DNA from: Streptomyces sp. STR69
GTDB taxonomy: Bacteria > Actinomycetota > Actinomycetes > Streptomycetales > Streptomycetaceae
Reading direction: 5' to 3'
Assembly: GCF_024519455.1 (NCBI RefSeq)
Contig: NZ_JALJRY010000011.1
Coordinates: 62,001-126,000, forward strand
DNA: 64,000 bases
The position numbers and the translations under genes were made by a program. This document shows, piece by piece, positions 42,100 to 50,807 of the stretch. The notes under the pieces were generated by a model, which saw only the letters and a program-made list of their open reading frames with translations, searched no databases and had not been told where the DNA came from. Within the stretch, counting starts at the first letter, position 1; each line of letters opens with the position of its first letter.

Positions 42100-42691
42100 A
42101 GGTGAGGTCACTGAGCGTTGACCAGAAGCTCGCCTCGTATGTCCTGAGCAAGGTGCTGTATGTGTTCACCGAACCCTCATTCACCTTGCTCGCCTGCATC
42201 GCTGCCGTCGCCCCCGGCTCCAGTTCCGGAGACGGCTCCGCGAAGAAGTCGAAGAAGCCGCAGGCCTCCTCCGTGAAGCCGTAGCGCTCGCGCAGCGCAG
42301 CGGCGATCGTGGCGCAATAGCCGCCCCATTCCGCGAAGTTGGACGTCAACGCCGCTACCACGTCCGTCGGTTCCGCGTTGAGGGCCAGCCAGGCGACGTA
42401 TGCCGGATAGGCCTGGCAGCCCGGCAACGGCTGATAGGTTCGCAGCCGAACCTCGTCCACACCGCATGCCTCCGCGAAGGCGGTCAGCCGCTCCCCCGCC
42501 ATTGTCTCGCCCTCCGCCAGGAACTCGAAGAACTCCGACGCCTCCGGGGTGGCGTCCGTGCGTTGCGCCAGATGCAGGAAGGCGCGGCGGTCTGCCGGGA
42601 TCACCCGGTGTTGTTCCAGGGCCAGGGTGGCGAGGGTTTCCAAGGGAGCGGTGCCGGTCGCGATGCGGGCTACGAGGGGGTTCGTGGTCAT
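42098..42691 (-). CDS. TenA/PqqC-like helical protein
   Basis: This 197-residue all-helical protein resembles the TenA/THI-4/PqqC superfamily. It has FLHLAQRTDATPEASEFFEF, then AYPAYVAWLA and SNFAEWGGYCATIAAALRER, then YGFTEEACGFFDFFAEPSPEL. TenA-type members hydrolyse thiamine precursors; others act as heme-oxygenase-fold enzymes. The TenA Cys occurs at a plausible place (YCAT) but a clear set of active residues is not seen. ATG 42691 follows ACGGAG. It is divergent from the pigment operon. A regulatory or biosynthetic link to that operon is not shown by sequence. Confidence 0.8.
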   Translation of the reverse strand: MTTNPLVARIATGTAPLETLATLALEQHRVIPADRRAFLHLAQRTDATPEASEFFEFLAEGETMAGERLTAFAEACGVDEVRLRTYQPLPGCQAYPAYVAWLALNAEPTDVVAALTSNFAEWGGYCATIAAALRERYGFTEEACGFFDFFAEPSPELEPGATAAMQASKVNEGSVNTYSTLLRTYEASFWSTLSDLT

Positions 42692-42842
42692 CGCGTGCTC
42701 CGTCGGTGGGGGTCCGGATACTGATCCGACCTTTACACAGGGTCCCTGAATTGGAGTAGTCCACCGAGAGATCGTCGCCCTCAAGGGTGATCGTGGGTGC
42801 ACCACCCTCTGAGGTGAACCACCTTCTGACCGGCGGGCGAAG

Positions 42843-42856
42843 GCCTTCCGGAAGGC
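42843..42856. promoter_or_regulatory. 14-bp perfect palindrome before rppA
   Basis: GCCTTCCGGAAGGC lies 17-30 bases before the rppA start. It could be an operator or an mRNA leader hairpin. A second inverted repeat, AGGTG-AAC-CACCT, lies at 42812-42824. Confidence 0.5.
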
Positions 42857-42873
42857 GAAAGCAGGGACGGTTC

Positions 42874-43938
42874 ATGGCGACTTTGTGCAAACCCTCGGTG
42901 TCGGTTCCGGAGCACGTGATCACGATGGAGGAGACGCTCGAGCTGGCGCGCTCCCGCCACGCGGACCACCCCAACCTGCCGCTGGCCCTCCGGCTGATCG
43001 AGAACACCGGTGTGCGCACCCGGCACATCGTGCAGCCCATCGAGGAGACCCTCAAGCACCCCGGGTTCGAGGACCGCAACAAGATCTACACGGCCGAGGC
43101 GAAGGCCCGGGTCCCGGCGGTCGTGCAGCGCGCGCTCGACGAGGCGGAGCTGCTCACCACCGACATCGACGTGATCATCTACGTCTCGTGCACGGGCTTC
43201 ATGATGCCCTCGCTCACGGCCTGGCTGATCAACGAGATGGCCTTCGAGTCCACCACCCGCCAGATCCCGATCGCCCAGCTGGGCTGCGCGGCCGGCGGGG
43301 CGGCGATCAACCGGGCGCACGACTTCTGCACGGCGTACCCGGACGCCAACGCGCTCATCGTGGCCTGCGAGTTCTGCTCGCTGTGCTACCAGCCGACCGA
43401 CCTCGGCATCGGCTCCCTGCTCTCCAACGGGCTGTTCGGCGACGGCATCGCCGCGGCCGTGGTGCGCGGGCGGGGCGGCACGGGCATCCAGCTCGAACGC
43501 AACGGGTCGTACCTGATCCCCAAGACCGAAGAGTGGATCATGTACGACGTCCGGGCCACCGGCTTCCACTTCCTGCTGGACAAGCGGGTGCCGGCCACCA
43601 TGGAGCCCCTCGCACCGGCGCTCCAGGACCTCGCGGGACTGCACGGCTGGGACGCGGCCGACCTGGACTTCTACATAGTCCACGCGGGCGGGCCCCGAAT
43701 ACTCGACGACCTGAGCAAGTTCCTGCAGGTCGACCCGCACGCGTTCCGGTTCAGCCGGGCCACCCTCACCGAGTACGGCAACATCGCCAGCGCCGTCGTC
43801 CTGGACGCGCTGCGCCGGCTCTTCGACGAGGGCGGCGCCGAGCACCGGGCGCGTGGACTGCTCGCCGGGTTCGGACCCGGTATCACCGCCGAGATGGCCC
43901 TGGGCCGCTGGCACCGCGACGACCGAGAGACGGCTTGA
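42874..43938 (+). CDS. rppA: 1,3,6,8-tetrahydroxynaphthalene synthase (type III PKS)
   Basis: This 354-residue type III polyketide synthase has the active-site Cys in QLGCAAGGAAIN (about 138), His in FYIVHAGGPRILDD and Asn in TEYGNIASAVVL. RppA-type enzymes condense five malonyl-CoA into 1,3,6,8-tetrahydroxynaphthalene, which oxidises to flaviolin. ATG 42874 fits the family N-terminus; AGGGAC precedes it. The P450 gene follows after 7 bases and a cupin after that, the same order as in S. coelicolor. The operon makes brown/red pigment precursors thought to protect against UV. Confidence 0.95.
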   Translation: MATLCKPSVSVPEHVITMEETLELARSRHADHPNLPLALRLIENTGVRTRHIVQPIEETLKHPGFEDRNKIYTAEAKARVPAVVQRALDEAELLTTDIDVIIYVSCTGFMMPSLTAWLINEMAFESTTRQIPIAQLGCAAGGAAINRAHDFCTAYPDANALIVACEFCSLCYQPTDLGIGSLLSNGLFGDGIAAAVVRGRGGTGIQLERNGSYLIPKTEEWIMYDVRATGFHFLLDKRVPATMEPLAPALQDLAGLHGWDAADLDFYIVHAGGPRILDDLSKFLQVDPHAFRFSRATLTEYGNIASAVVLDALRRLFDEGGAEHRARGLLAGFGPGITAEMALGRWHRDDRETA

Positions 43939-43945
43939 GTACGGC

Positions 43946-45160
43946 ATGACTGAAGAGACGCTCACCGAGACCCTGCCCCCGGTCCGGCCCTGGCCGGCCC
44001 TCGACCTGACCGGGGTGGACTTCGACCCGGTCCTCACCAAGCTGATGCGGGAGGGTCCGGTCAACCGGATCAAACTGCCCAACGGCGAGGGCTGGGCGTG
44101 GCTGGTCACCCGGCACGACGACGTGCGGATGGTCACCAACGACCCCCGGTTCAGCCGCGAGGCGGTGATGGACCAGCCGGTGACCCGGCTCGCCCCGCAC
44201 TTCATCCCGGCCCGTGGCGCGGTCGGGTTCCTCGACCCGCCGGACCACACCCGGCTACGGCGCTCGGTCGCGCCGGCGTTCACGGCGCGCGGGGTGGAGC
44301 GGATCCGGGAGCAATCCCGGCTGCTGCTCGACGAGTTGATCGACGAGCTGCTCCAGGACGGACCGCCGGCCGATCTCACCGAGACCGTGCTGAGTCCGTT
44401 CCCGATCGCGGTGATCTGCGAGCTGATGGGCGTGCCGGCGGTCGACCGGCACGGCATGCACACCTGGACCCAGCTCATCCTGTCCTCCTCGCACGGCGCC
44501 AAGGTCAGCGAGCAGGCCAAGCAGGAGATGGGCGCCTACTTCGCCGATCTCATCGGCCTTCGGGAGGGCAGCGACGGCGAGGACGCCGCCTCGCTGCTCG
44601 GTGCCGCCGTGGGCCGGAAGGAGATCACCCTGGAGGAGGCCGTCGGGCTCGCGGTGCTGCTGCAGATCGGCGGCGAGGCGGTCACCAACAACAGCGGGCA
44701 GATGTTCTACCTCCTGCTGACCCGCCCCGATCTCGTCGAACGGCTGCGTGCCGAGCCGGAGTTGAGGCCCCAGGCCATCGACGAGCTGCTGCGCTACATC
44801 CCGCACCGCAACGCGGTCGGGCTGTCCCGGATCACCATGGAGGACGTGGAGATCCGTGGGGTCCGGATGCGGGCGGGCGACCCGGTGTACGTGTCGTACC
44901 TGGCCGCCAACCGCGACCCGGACGTCTTCCCCGACCCCGAGAAGATCGACTTCTCGCGCAGCCCGAACCCGCATGTGTCCTTCGGTTTCGGCCCGCACTT
45001 CTGTCCCGGCAACATGCTGGCGAGGATGGAGTCCGAGCTGCTGGTGGACGCGCTGCTCGACCGGTTGCCGGGGCTGCGGCTCGCGGTTCCGGCCGATCAA
45101 GTGCCGTTCAAGAAGGGCGCGTTGATCCGCGGTCCCGAGGCACTGCCCGTGACGTGGTGA
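43946..45160 (+). CDS. cytochrome P450, CYP158A (biflaviolin synthase) type
   Basis: This 404-residue P450 has the heme motif FGFGPHFCPG (Cys ligand about residue 352), the K-helix E-x-x-R in DELLRYI, and an I-helix segment GGEAVTNNSG. The usual proton-relay Thr is absent at the expected place, as reported for CYP158A2. It couples flaviolin into biflaviolin (or triflaviolin). Length and neighbourhood (rppA before, cupin after) strongly support this. It is coupled to rppA by a 7-base gap. Which CYP158A paralogue this is cannot be told without alignment. Confidence 0.92.
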   Translation: MTEETLTETLPPVRPWPALDLTGVDFDPVLTKLMREGPVNRIKLPNGEGWAWLVTRHDDVRMVTNDPRFSREAVMDQPVTRLAPHFIPARGAVGFLDPPDHTRLRRSVAPAFTARGVERIREQSRLLLDELIDELLQDGPPADLTETVLSPFPIAVICELMGVPAVDRHGMHTWTQLILSSSHGAKVSEQAKQEMGAYFADLIGLREGSDGEDAASLLGAAVGRKEITLEEAVGLAVLLQIGGEAVTNNSGQMFYLLLTRPDLVERLRAEPELRPQAIDELLRYIPHRNAVGLSRITMEDVEIRGVRMRAGDPVYVSYLAANRDPDVFPDPEKIDFSRSPNPHVSFGFGPHFCPGNMLARMESELLVDALLDRLPGLRLAVPADQVPFKKGALIRGPEALPVTW

Positions 45161-45167
45161 GGCGCCG

Positions 45168-45689
45168 ATGACGGCGACGGAGGGGCTGCTCGTGCCGCCG
45201 GGGCACGGCCGGATCGTACAGACACCCGCGCAGCACGTGACGTTCAAGGTGACCGGCTCGCACTCGCGGACGGCGTCCACCTTCGAGGTGGTCGTACCGC
45301 CGGGATTCGACGTCGGAGCGCATGTGCACACGCGCAGCGAGGAGTTGTTCTACGTCCTCGAAGGCGAGCTGGACGTGCTCGCCTTCGAGCCGCGCATCCG
45401 GACCCCGGACAACTGGCAGCGCTGGGAGTCGAGTTCGGGCACCCGGGTGGTACGGGCGACACCGGGCACGGTGATCGTCGTACCGCCCGGTTGTCCGCAC
45501 GCGTTCGCCAACCCTACGGAGACGCCCGCGAAGATGTTCTTCCAGGCGTCTCCGCCGCCCGATCACGAGCGGTATTTCGAGGAGCTGTTGGAGATCCTCG
45601 GGGGTGGGGGGCCACCGGATCATGCGGCGATCGAGGAGTTGCGGGCGCGTTATGACATCGAGCAGTTGACGCCGCTCAAACACCGGTGA
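45168..45689 (+). CDS. cupin-domain protein of the rppA operon
   Basis: This 173-residue protein has a cupin fold: GFDVGAHVHTRSEELFYVLEG (motif 1 with two His and Glu) and PGTVIVVPPGCPHAFAN (motif 2 with His). It follows the P450 gene by 7 bases. In S. coelicolor a similar gene is third in the same operon. It may oxidise or polymerise naphthol products, for example as a monooxygenase or cyclase, but its biochemical role is not settled by the sequence. A huge palindromic repeat follows the stop. Confidence 0.88.
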   Translation: MTATEGLLVPPGHGRIVQTPAQHVTFKVTGSHSRTASTFEVVVPPGFDVGAHVHTRSEELFYVLEGELDVLAFEPRIRTPDNWQRWESSSGTRVVRATPGTVIVVPPGCPHAFANPTETPAKMFFQASPPPDHERYFEELLEILGGGGPPDHAAIEELRARYDIEQLTPLKHR

Positions 45690-45709
45690 GTTTCGTCGGT
45701 TCTTTGTCT

Positions 45710-45810
45710 GCGGCCCGGTGGGGGCTGAGCGCGCAGTTCCCCGCGCCCCTGAAACGCAGGCCGGTTTTCAGGGGCGCGGGGAACTGCGCGACCAGCCCCC
45801 ACCGGGCCGC
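45710..45810. repeat. 101-base palindromic element (repeat family B, facing pair)
   Basis: Two family-B arms of about 45 bases (45710-45754 and 45765-45810) face each other with only two mismatches and a 10-base loop. It lies between the convergent cupin and acyl-CoA dehydrogenase genes, so it can serve as a strong bidirectional terminator. Confidence 0.85.
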
Positions 45811-45819
45811 ACCCGAGAC

Positions 45820-47049
45820 TCAACGAATCGGCATCCCCGACAACGTCCGCGCAATCACCAGACGTTGGATCTCACTCGTACCCTCGAAGATCGTGTAGAT
45901 CGCCGCGTCACGGTGCATGCGCTCGACCGGATACTCACGGGTGTAGCCGTTGCCGCCCAGGATCTGAATGGCCTGGCCCGTGACCTTCTTCGCCGTCTCG
46001 CTGGCGAACAGCTTCGACATCGAGCCCTCGGCCGCGGTGAACTGCTTGCCGTTGACGGCCATCCAGGACGCGCGCCAGACCAGCAGCCGGGCCGCGTCGA
46101 TGGACGTACGCATGTCGGCGATCTGGAAGGCGACGCCCTGGTTGTCGATGATCGGGCGGCCGAACTGCTCACGCGTCTTCGCGTAGTCGAGGGCGACCTC
46201 GTAGGCGGCCCGCGCGGTACCGACCGCCATGGCGCCCACCGCGGGGCGGCTCGCCTCGAACGTGGCCATCGCGGCGTTCTTCACGCGCTCGCCGCCGCCC
46301 GCCTTGGCGCGCTCACGGGCGCGGGCGAGGCGCTCGTCCAGCTTCTCCTTGCCGCCGAGGAGGCAGGAGCCGGGGACGCGCGCGTTCTCCAGGACCACCT
46401 CGGCGGTGTGCGAGGCCCGGATGCCGTGCTTCTTGAACTTCTGCCCCTGGGACAGGCCCGGCGTGCCGGACGGGACGATGAAGGAGGCGTGGCCCTTGGA
46501 GCCGAGGTCCGAGTCGACGACCGCGACGACGACATGGACGTTGGCGATACCGCCGTTGGTCGCCCAGGTCTTGGTGCCGTTGAGGATCCACTCGTCCTTG
46601 GCCTCGTCGTAGACGGCACGCGTACGCATGGAGGCCACGTCGGAACCGGCGTCGGGCTCGGAGGAGCAGAAGGCGGCGACCTTGACGTCGTTGGCATCGC
46701 CGTACATCTGGGGGATCCAGGTGCCGATCTGCTCCTCGGTGCCGTTGGCGAGGACGCCGACGGCGGCCAGGCCGGTGCCGACTATGGAGAGGGCTATGCC
46801 CGCGTCGCCCCAGAACAGCTCCTCCATGGCCATGGGGATACCGAGGCCGGTGGGGTCGAAGTACTGCTGGGCGTAGAAGTCCAGGGAATAGATGCCGACC
46901 TTCGCGGCTTCCTGGATGACCGGCCAGGGAGTCTCCTCACGCTCGTCCCATTCGGCGGCGGCGGGGCGGATGACATCGGCGGCGAAGCCGTGCAGCCAGT
47001 CCCGCACCTCCTTCTGTTCGTCGTTGAGTTCCATGGTGAACTCGGCCAT
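45820..47049 (-). CDS. acyl-CoA dehydrogenase
   Basis: This 409-residue flavoenzyme has CSSEPDAGSDVASMRTRA (FAD/CoA site), TKTWATNGGIAN, and IQILGGNGYTREYPVERMHR with FEGTSEIQRLVIARTL at the C-terminus. It oxidises an acyl-CoA to enoyl-CoA. ATG 47049 follows GGAGGAG. It is divergent from a TetR-family regulator gene with 171 bases between, containing GTTAC-N5-GTAAC. The inferred arrangement is a locally repressed fatty or branched acyl-CoA step. The C-terminal active-site Glu is within the GTSE segment region typical of the family. Confidence 0.93.
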   Translation of the reverse strand: MAEFTMELNDEQKEVRDWLHGFAADVIRPAAAEWDEREETPWPVIQEAAKVGIYSLDFYAQQYFDPTGLGIPMAMEELFWGDAGIALSIVGTGLAAVGVLANGTEEQIGTWIPQMYGDANDVKVAAFCSSEPDAGSDVASMRTRAVYDEAKDEWILNGTKTWATNGGIANVHVVVAVVDSDLGSKGHASFIVPSGTPGLSQGQKFKKHGIRASHTAEVVLENARVPGSCLLGGKEKLDERLARARERAKAGGGERVKNAAMATFEASRPAVGAMAVGTARAAYEVALDYAKTREQFGRPIIDNQGVAFQIADMRTSIDAARLLVWRASWMAVNGKQFTAAEGSMSKLFASETAKKVTGQAIQILGGNGYTREYPVERMHRDAAIYTIFEGTSEIQRLVIARTLSGMPIR

Positions 47050-47074
47050 GACTCCTCCAACAGCGCACTAGCAT

Positions 47075-47089
47075 GTTACTTGCGGTAAC
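47075..47089. promoter_or_regulatory. GTTAC-N5-GTAAC operator between acyl-CoA dehydrogenase and tetR
   Basis: GTTACTTGCGGTAAC is a 5+5+5 inverted repeat 26 bases before the dehydrogenase start. Related half sites (TGTTACC at 47099 and GCGTTACCG near 47189) lie nearer the regulator gene. It probably binds the divergent TetR protein. Confidence 0.6.
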
Positions 47090-47220
47090 GACAGAGTCTG
47101 TTACCGACGGGTAGGAAAAGTCAACTCCCAATGACCTCTCGGCAGCCCGTTCGAGGTGTGTGGCACGTTGAGTGTTAGTTTGCGCAGGCGTTACCGATTC
47201 AGCACGGGTGGGGAGAGACC

Positions 47221-47865
47221 ATGGACACCACGCAGCGGACCGATCAACAGCGGTCCGCCGACCGCCGACGGCGCGAGCTGTTGGAGGCCGCGGACAGAGT
47301 GGTGCTGCGTGACGGCCCGCAGGCCTCGATGAACGCGATCGCGGCGGAGGCGGGCATCACCAAGCCGATCCTGTACCGGCACTTCGGTGACAAGGGCGGA
47401 CTGTACGCGGCGCTCGCCAAGCGGCACACGGACGCACTGCTGTCCTCGCTGCGGGCCGCGCTCGACGCTCCCGCCGAGCGTCGGGAGCGGGTTGAGGCCA
47501 CGCTTGACACGTACCTCGCCGCGATCGAGGCACTGCCTCAGGTGTACCGGTTCCTGATGCATCCCGTTGAGGGTGGGCAGACCGCGGACCACGGGTTCGA
47601 CACGGGGAATCACTCGGTTCCGCTGCTTCGGCGGATGGGGGAGGAACTCGCTCAGGTCATCGAGGAGCGGGTGGATCTCGGGCCCAACAGTCAGCAGTTG
47701 GCTCGGGTGTGGGGGCATGGGATTGTCGGGATGATGCATGCGGCCGGGGACTGGTGGTTGGGGGAACGGCCTTGTTCTCGGGCGGAGTTGGTGCGGAGTT
47801 TGGCTGATCTGTTGTGGGGGCGGTTGGCTGCCGCCGGGGACAGGGTTGGTGGGCCTGGGTTTTAG
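47221..47865 (+). CDS. TetR-family transcriptional regulator
   Basis: This 214-residue regulator has an N-terminal helix-turn-helix (LLEAADRVVLRDGPQASMNA, then IAAEAGITKPILYRHFGDKG; about 20-60) and a C-terminal ligand-binding helical domain. GGGGAGAG precedes ATG 47221. It is divergent from acyl-CoA dehydrogenase, and the shared gap contains GTTAC-type repeats, so it most likely represses that gene and itself, with an acyl-CoA as candidate ligand. Codon use in the last third becomes G/T-rich, leading into a family-B repeat. Confidence 0.92.
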   Translation: MDTTQRTDQQRSADRRRRELLEAADRVVLRDGPQASMNAIAAEAGITKPILYRHFGDKGGLYAALAKRHTDALLSSLRAALDAPAERRERVEATLDTYLAAIEALPQVYRFLMHPVEGGQTADHGFDTGNHSVPLLRRMGEELAQVIEERVDLGPNSQQLARVWGHGIVGMMHAAGDWWLGERPCSRAELVRSLADLLWGRLAAAGDRVGGPGF

Positions 47866-47895
47866 GGGGTTGAGTTTTGGCTGCGGGCCGGTGGG

Positions 47896-47923
47896 GGCTG
47901 GTCGCGCAGTTCCCCGCGCCCCT
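47896..47923 (+). repeat. repeat family B, copy 3
   Basis: The same 28-base unit, preceded by GGGCCGGTGGGG as in the large palindrome. It lies between the convergent tetR and def genes. Confidence 0.85.
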
Positions 47924-47935
47924 AGGTAACTCACC

Positions 47936-48475
47936 TCACCGGTGCCATGAAGTTCGGCCTACTTGTCTCATCAGTCGTCTGTGGCGCCAGCCCGTCAGAT
48001 GGTCCGCGTACACCCGTCCCTCCACGTGGTCGTGCTCGTGCTGCAAGCACCTCGCGAAGAAACCCGTGCCCTCCACGGTGATCGGCTCACCGGTTGCCGT
48101 GAAGCCCTCGACGACCGCGTGGTCGTAGCGCTCCGTCCCCGCCTCAAGGCCCGGCAATGACAGACAGCCCTCCGGGCCACGAAGCACCAGCCCGTCCGCC
48201 TCGACGAGACGTGGGTTCACCACATGGCCGAGGTGGCGGGTCTCCTCGTCGTCGGGGCAGTCGTAGACGAACACCCGCAAGGACTCGCCTACTTGGTTCG
48301 CGGCGAGGCCCACGCCCCCCGCCGCGTACATCGTCGCGAACAAGTCCTCGACGAGGCGGGCGAGTTCCGGGCCGAAGTCTGTTACTTCCGCGCAGGATGT
48401 GTGAAGCAATGGGTCGCCGAGCAGAGTGAGGGGACGGACTCGCCCGCGGGCGCCCGGGATGGAGCCGTATCGCAT
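47936..48475 (-). CDS. def: peptide deformylase
   Basis: This 179-residue metallohydrolase has all three deformylase motifs: GVGLAANQ (near 50), EGCLSLPG (Cys metal ligand, near 100) and QHEHDHVEG (HExxH, near 145). It removes the formyl group from nascent proteins. ATG 48475 gives the family N-terminus; there is no ribosome site, and TACCCT lies 7 bases upstream on the reverse strand, so a leaderless message is likely. It is probably one of several def copies in the genome. It is a single gene, convergent with tetR. Confidence 0.95.
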   Translation of the reverse strand: MRYGSIPGARGRVRPLTLLGDPLLHTSCAEVTDFGPELARLVEDLFATMYAAGGVGLAANQVGESLRVFVYDCPDDEETRHLGHVVNPRLVEADGLVLRGPEGCLSLPGLEAGTERYDHAVVEGFTATGEPITVEGTGFFARCLQHEHDHVEGRVYADHLTGWRHRRLMRQVGRTSWHR

Positions 48476-48482
48476 GGGCGCA

Positions 48483-48488
48483 AGGGTA
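48483..48488 (-). promoter_or_regulatory. -10-like element for leaderless def mRNA
   Basis: TACCCT on the reverse strand ends 7 bases before ATG 48475, with no ribosome site between. Confidence 0.4.
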
Positions 48489-48629
48489 CGGTTCTCTACG
48501 GCGCACGCCCGCCGCGAGGCGTTCGCGGTGCCGCGGTTCGGGCACTGATAAGGATCTCGATAGGCTGAGGTCCACACCACGTTGCCGGAGGCAGAGGCGC
48601 GGCGCGTACGCAAGGAGGATCGAGAACTG

Positions 48630-49868
48630 ATGGCAGGCAACTCGGACCCGCTCACGCCGCGGGCCAAGCTCGCCGTGACGGCGGGCAAGGCGGTCGCGGC
48701 GGCATCGCGTGCCGCGGGGCGGGGCAGCGGATCGGTGATCGGCGGCCGAGTAGCACTCAAACTCGACCCCGACCTCCTCGCCCGGCTCGCGCAGAGCCTT
48801 GATGTGACCCTGGTCTCGGCGACCAATGGCAAGACGACCACGACGCGGCTCATCGCCGAGGCGCTGGGGGCCGCCGGGCCCGTCGTCTCGAACGCGCTCG
48901 GTGCCAACATGCCTGCCGGTATCACCTCGGCGCTGGCCGGCGGCTCGGACGCCAAGTTCGGTGTCATCGAGGTCGACGAGAAGTACCTCGCCGGTGTCGC
49001 CCGGGACACCGACCCCAAGTGCATCGCGCTGCTCAACCTCTCCCGCGACCAACTGGACCGCGCGGCCGAGACCCGCATGCTCGCGGAGGCCTGGCGTGAG
49101 GGGCTTGCCGGTTCGAAGGCCGTCGTCGTCGCCAACGCGGACGACCCGCTGGTCGTGTGGGCCGCGTCCTCCTCCCCCAACGTGATCTGGGTCGCCGCCG
49201 GGCAGATGTGGAAGGACGACGCCTGGTCCTGCCCCTCGTGCGGTGGCGTGATGCAGCGTCCCGGTGACGACTGGTTCTGCGGTGAGTGCGGGTTCCGTCG
49301 GCCGACGCCGAGCTGGTCGCTGTCCGGGGACCACGTGCTTGATCCGCACGGGTCCGCCTGGCCGATCCACCTCCAGCTGCCGGGCCGCGCCAACAAGGCC
49401 AACGCCGCGTCCTCCGCCGCCGTCGCCGCCGTCTTCGGGGTGCCGCCGCAGGTCGCGCTGGAGCGCATGTACAAGGTGCAGGCCGTCGCCGGGCGCTATG
49501 ACGTCGTCCAGTTCATGCAGCGCGACCTGCGACTGCTGCTGGCGAAGAACCCGGCGGGCTGGCTCGAAACGTTCAGCCTGATCGATCCGCCGCCGACCCC
49601 GGTGATCCTCTCGGTGAACGCGCGCGGCGCCGACGGCACCGACACCTCGTGGCTCTGGGACGTCGACTACACCCGACTGACCGGCCACCCCATCTTCGTC
49701 GTGGGCGACCGCAAGCTGGACCTCGCGGTCCGACTGGAAGTGGCCAACCAGCACTTCCAGGTCTGCGACAACCTCGACCAGGCCGTGCAGCAGGCCCCGC
49801 CCGGCCGGATCGAGGTCATCGCGAACTACACCGCGTTCCAGGACCTGCGCCGCCGCGTCGGCAACTGA
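48630..49868 (+). CDS. murT: lipid II isoglutaminyl synthase, MurT subunit
   Basis: This 412-residue Mur-ligase-like protein has the P-loop SATNGKTTTTRLIAEAL (about 65-81), a Cys4 zinc ribbon CPSCGG...CGECGF (about 205-230) and the C-terminal MurT domain with LSVNARGADGTD. With GatD it amidates the D-iso-Glu of lipid II using glutamine and ATP, giving D-iso-Gln and allowing cross-linking. ATG 48630 follows AAGGAGG. gatD follows after 21 bases, forming the usual two-gene operon. Confidence 0.95.
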   Translation: MAGNSDPLTPRAKLAVTAGKAVAAASRAAGRGSGSVIGGRVALKLDPDLLARLAQSLDVTLVSATNGKTTTTRLIAEALGAAGPVVSNALGANMPAGITSALAGGSDAKFGVIEVDEKYLAGVARDTDPKCIALLNLSRDQLDRAAETRMLAEAWREGLAGSKAVVVANADDPLVVWAASSSPNVIWVAAGQMWKDDAWSCPSCGGVMQRPGDDWFCGECGFRRPTPSWSLSGDHVLDPHGSAWPIHLQLPGRANKANAASSAAVAAVFGVPPQVALERMYKVQAVAGRYDVVQFMQRDLRLLLAKNPAGWLETFSLIDPPPTPVILSVNARGADGTDTSWLWDVDYTRLTGHPIFVVGDRKLDLAVRLEVANQHFQVCDNLDQAVQQAPPGRIEVIANYTAFQDLRRRVGN

Positions 49869-49889
49869 GACTCAGAGGACGAATTGACC

Positions 49890-50618
49890 ATGAGCGACAA
49901 CCAGCTGCGTCTGGTGTGGATCTACCCGGACCTGCTGAGCACCTACGGCGACCAGGGCAACGCCCTTGTCGTGGAACGACGGGCGCGGCAGCGCGGCCTC
50001 GACGTGGCCCGGCTGGACGTGCGCAGCGACCAGCCGATCCCGACCTCGGGCGACATCTATCTCATCGGCGGCGGCGAGGACCGCCCGCAGCGGCTCGCGG
50101 CCGAGCGGCTGCGCCGGGACGGCGGCCTGCACCGGGCGATCGGCAACGGCGCGATCGTCTTCTCGGTATGTGCCGGTTACCAGATCCTCGGCCACGAGTT
50201 CATCAACGACCTCGGCCAGCGCGAGCCCGGCCTCGGTCTGCTCGACGTGGTGTCGGTGCGCGGCGAGGGCGAGCGCTGCGTCGGAGACGTCCTCGGCGAC
50301 ATCGACCCGCGCCTGGGCCTGCCCCCGCTGACCGGTTTCGAGAACCACCAGGGCGTCACCCATCTCGGCCCCTCCGCGCGCCCGTTCGCGCAGGTGCGGC
50401 TCGGCAAGGGCAACGGCACGGGCGACGGCACCGAGGGCGCGTACAACGACACGGTGTTCGGCACGTACATGCACGGGCCCGTGCTCGCCCGCAACCCGCT
50501 GATCGCGGACCTGCTGCTGAAGCTGGCCCTCGACGTCAACGCGCTGCCGCCGATCGACGACCGCTGGTACGAGGCGCTCCGCAACGAGCGCATCGCCGCA
50601 GCTCAACAGCCCGCGTAA
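49890..50618 (+). CDS. gatD: lipid II isoglutaminyl synthase, GatD glutamine amidotransferase subunit
   Basis: This 242-residue class I amidotransferase has the nucleophile Cys in VFSVCAGYQILG (about 95) and the His in YMHGPVLARNP (about 195). It releases ammonia from glutamine for MurT. The ATG at 49890 is preferred over a TTG 6 bases upstream; AGAGGA precedes. Together with murT it forms the essential peptidoglycan amidation complex. A hairpin at 50652-50673 follows. Confidence 0.95.
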   Translation: MSDNQLRLVWIYPDLLSTYGDQGNALVVERRARQRGLDVARLDVRSDQPIPTSGDIYLIGGGEDRPQRLAAERLRRDGGLHRAIGNGAIVFSVCAGYQILGHEFINDLGQREPGLGLLDVVSVRGEGERCVGDVLGDIDPRLGLPPLTGFENHQGVTHLGPSARPFAQVRLGKGNGTGDGTEGAYNDTVFGTYMHGPVLARNPLIADLLLKLALDVNALPPIDDRWYEALRNERIAAAQQPA

Positions 50619-50651
50619 GCGGCGCGTACACCTGGTCTTCGGGTGCGGGCA

Positions 50652-50673
50652 ACCAGCCCGTCTGACGGCTGGT
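50652..50673 (+). terminator. terminator hairpin after gatD
   Basis: ACCAGCC and GGCTGGT form a 7-bp stem (extended by GTC/GAC with one bulge) 33 bases after the gatD stop. Confidence 0.55.
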
Positions 50674-50807
50674 CCGCGCAGGTGAGCGGGGTCGTCCAGC
50701 AGGCGGACGCACGCTACGACCCCGCCCCCTCCTGCCGTTAGGGTGGCGGGGATCGTGCCGGACAAAGTGGTCCGGTCCCGCCCACGTTGAGAAGGTTCTT
50801 TCGGGCT

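Noticed and set aside
42098..42691. TenA-like gene as part of the pigment operon
   Set aside because: It is on the opposite strand with its own start, and no biochemical link is visible.
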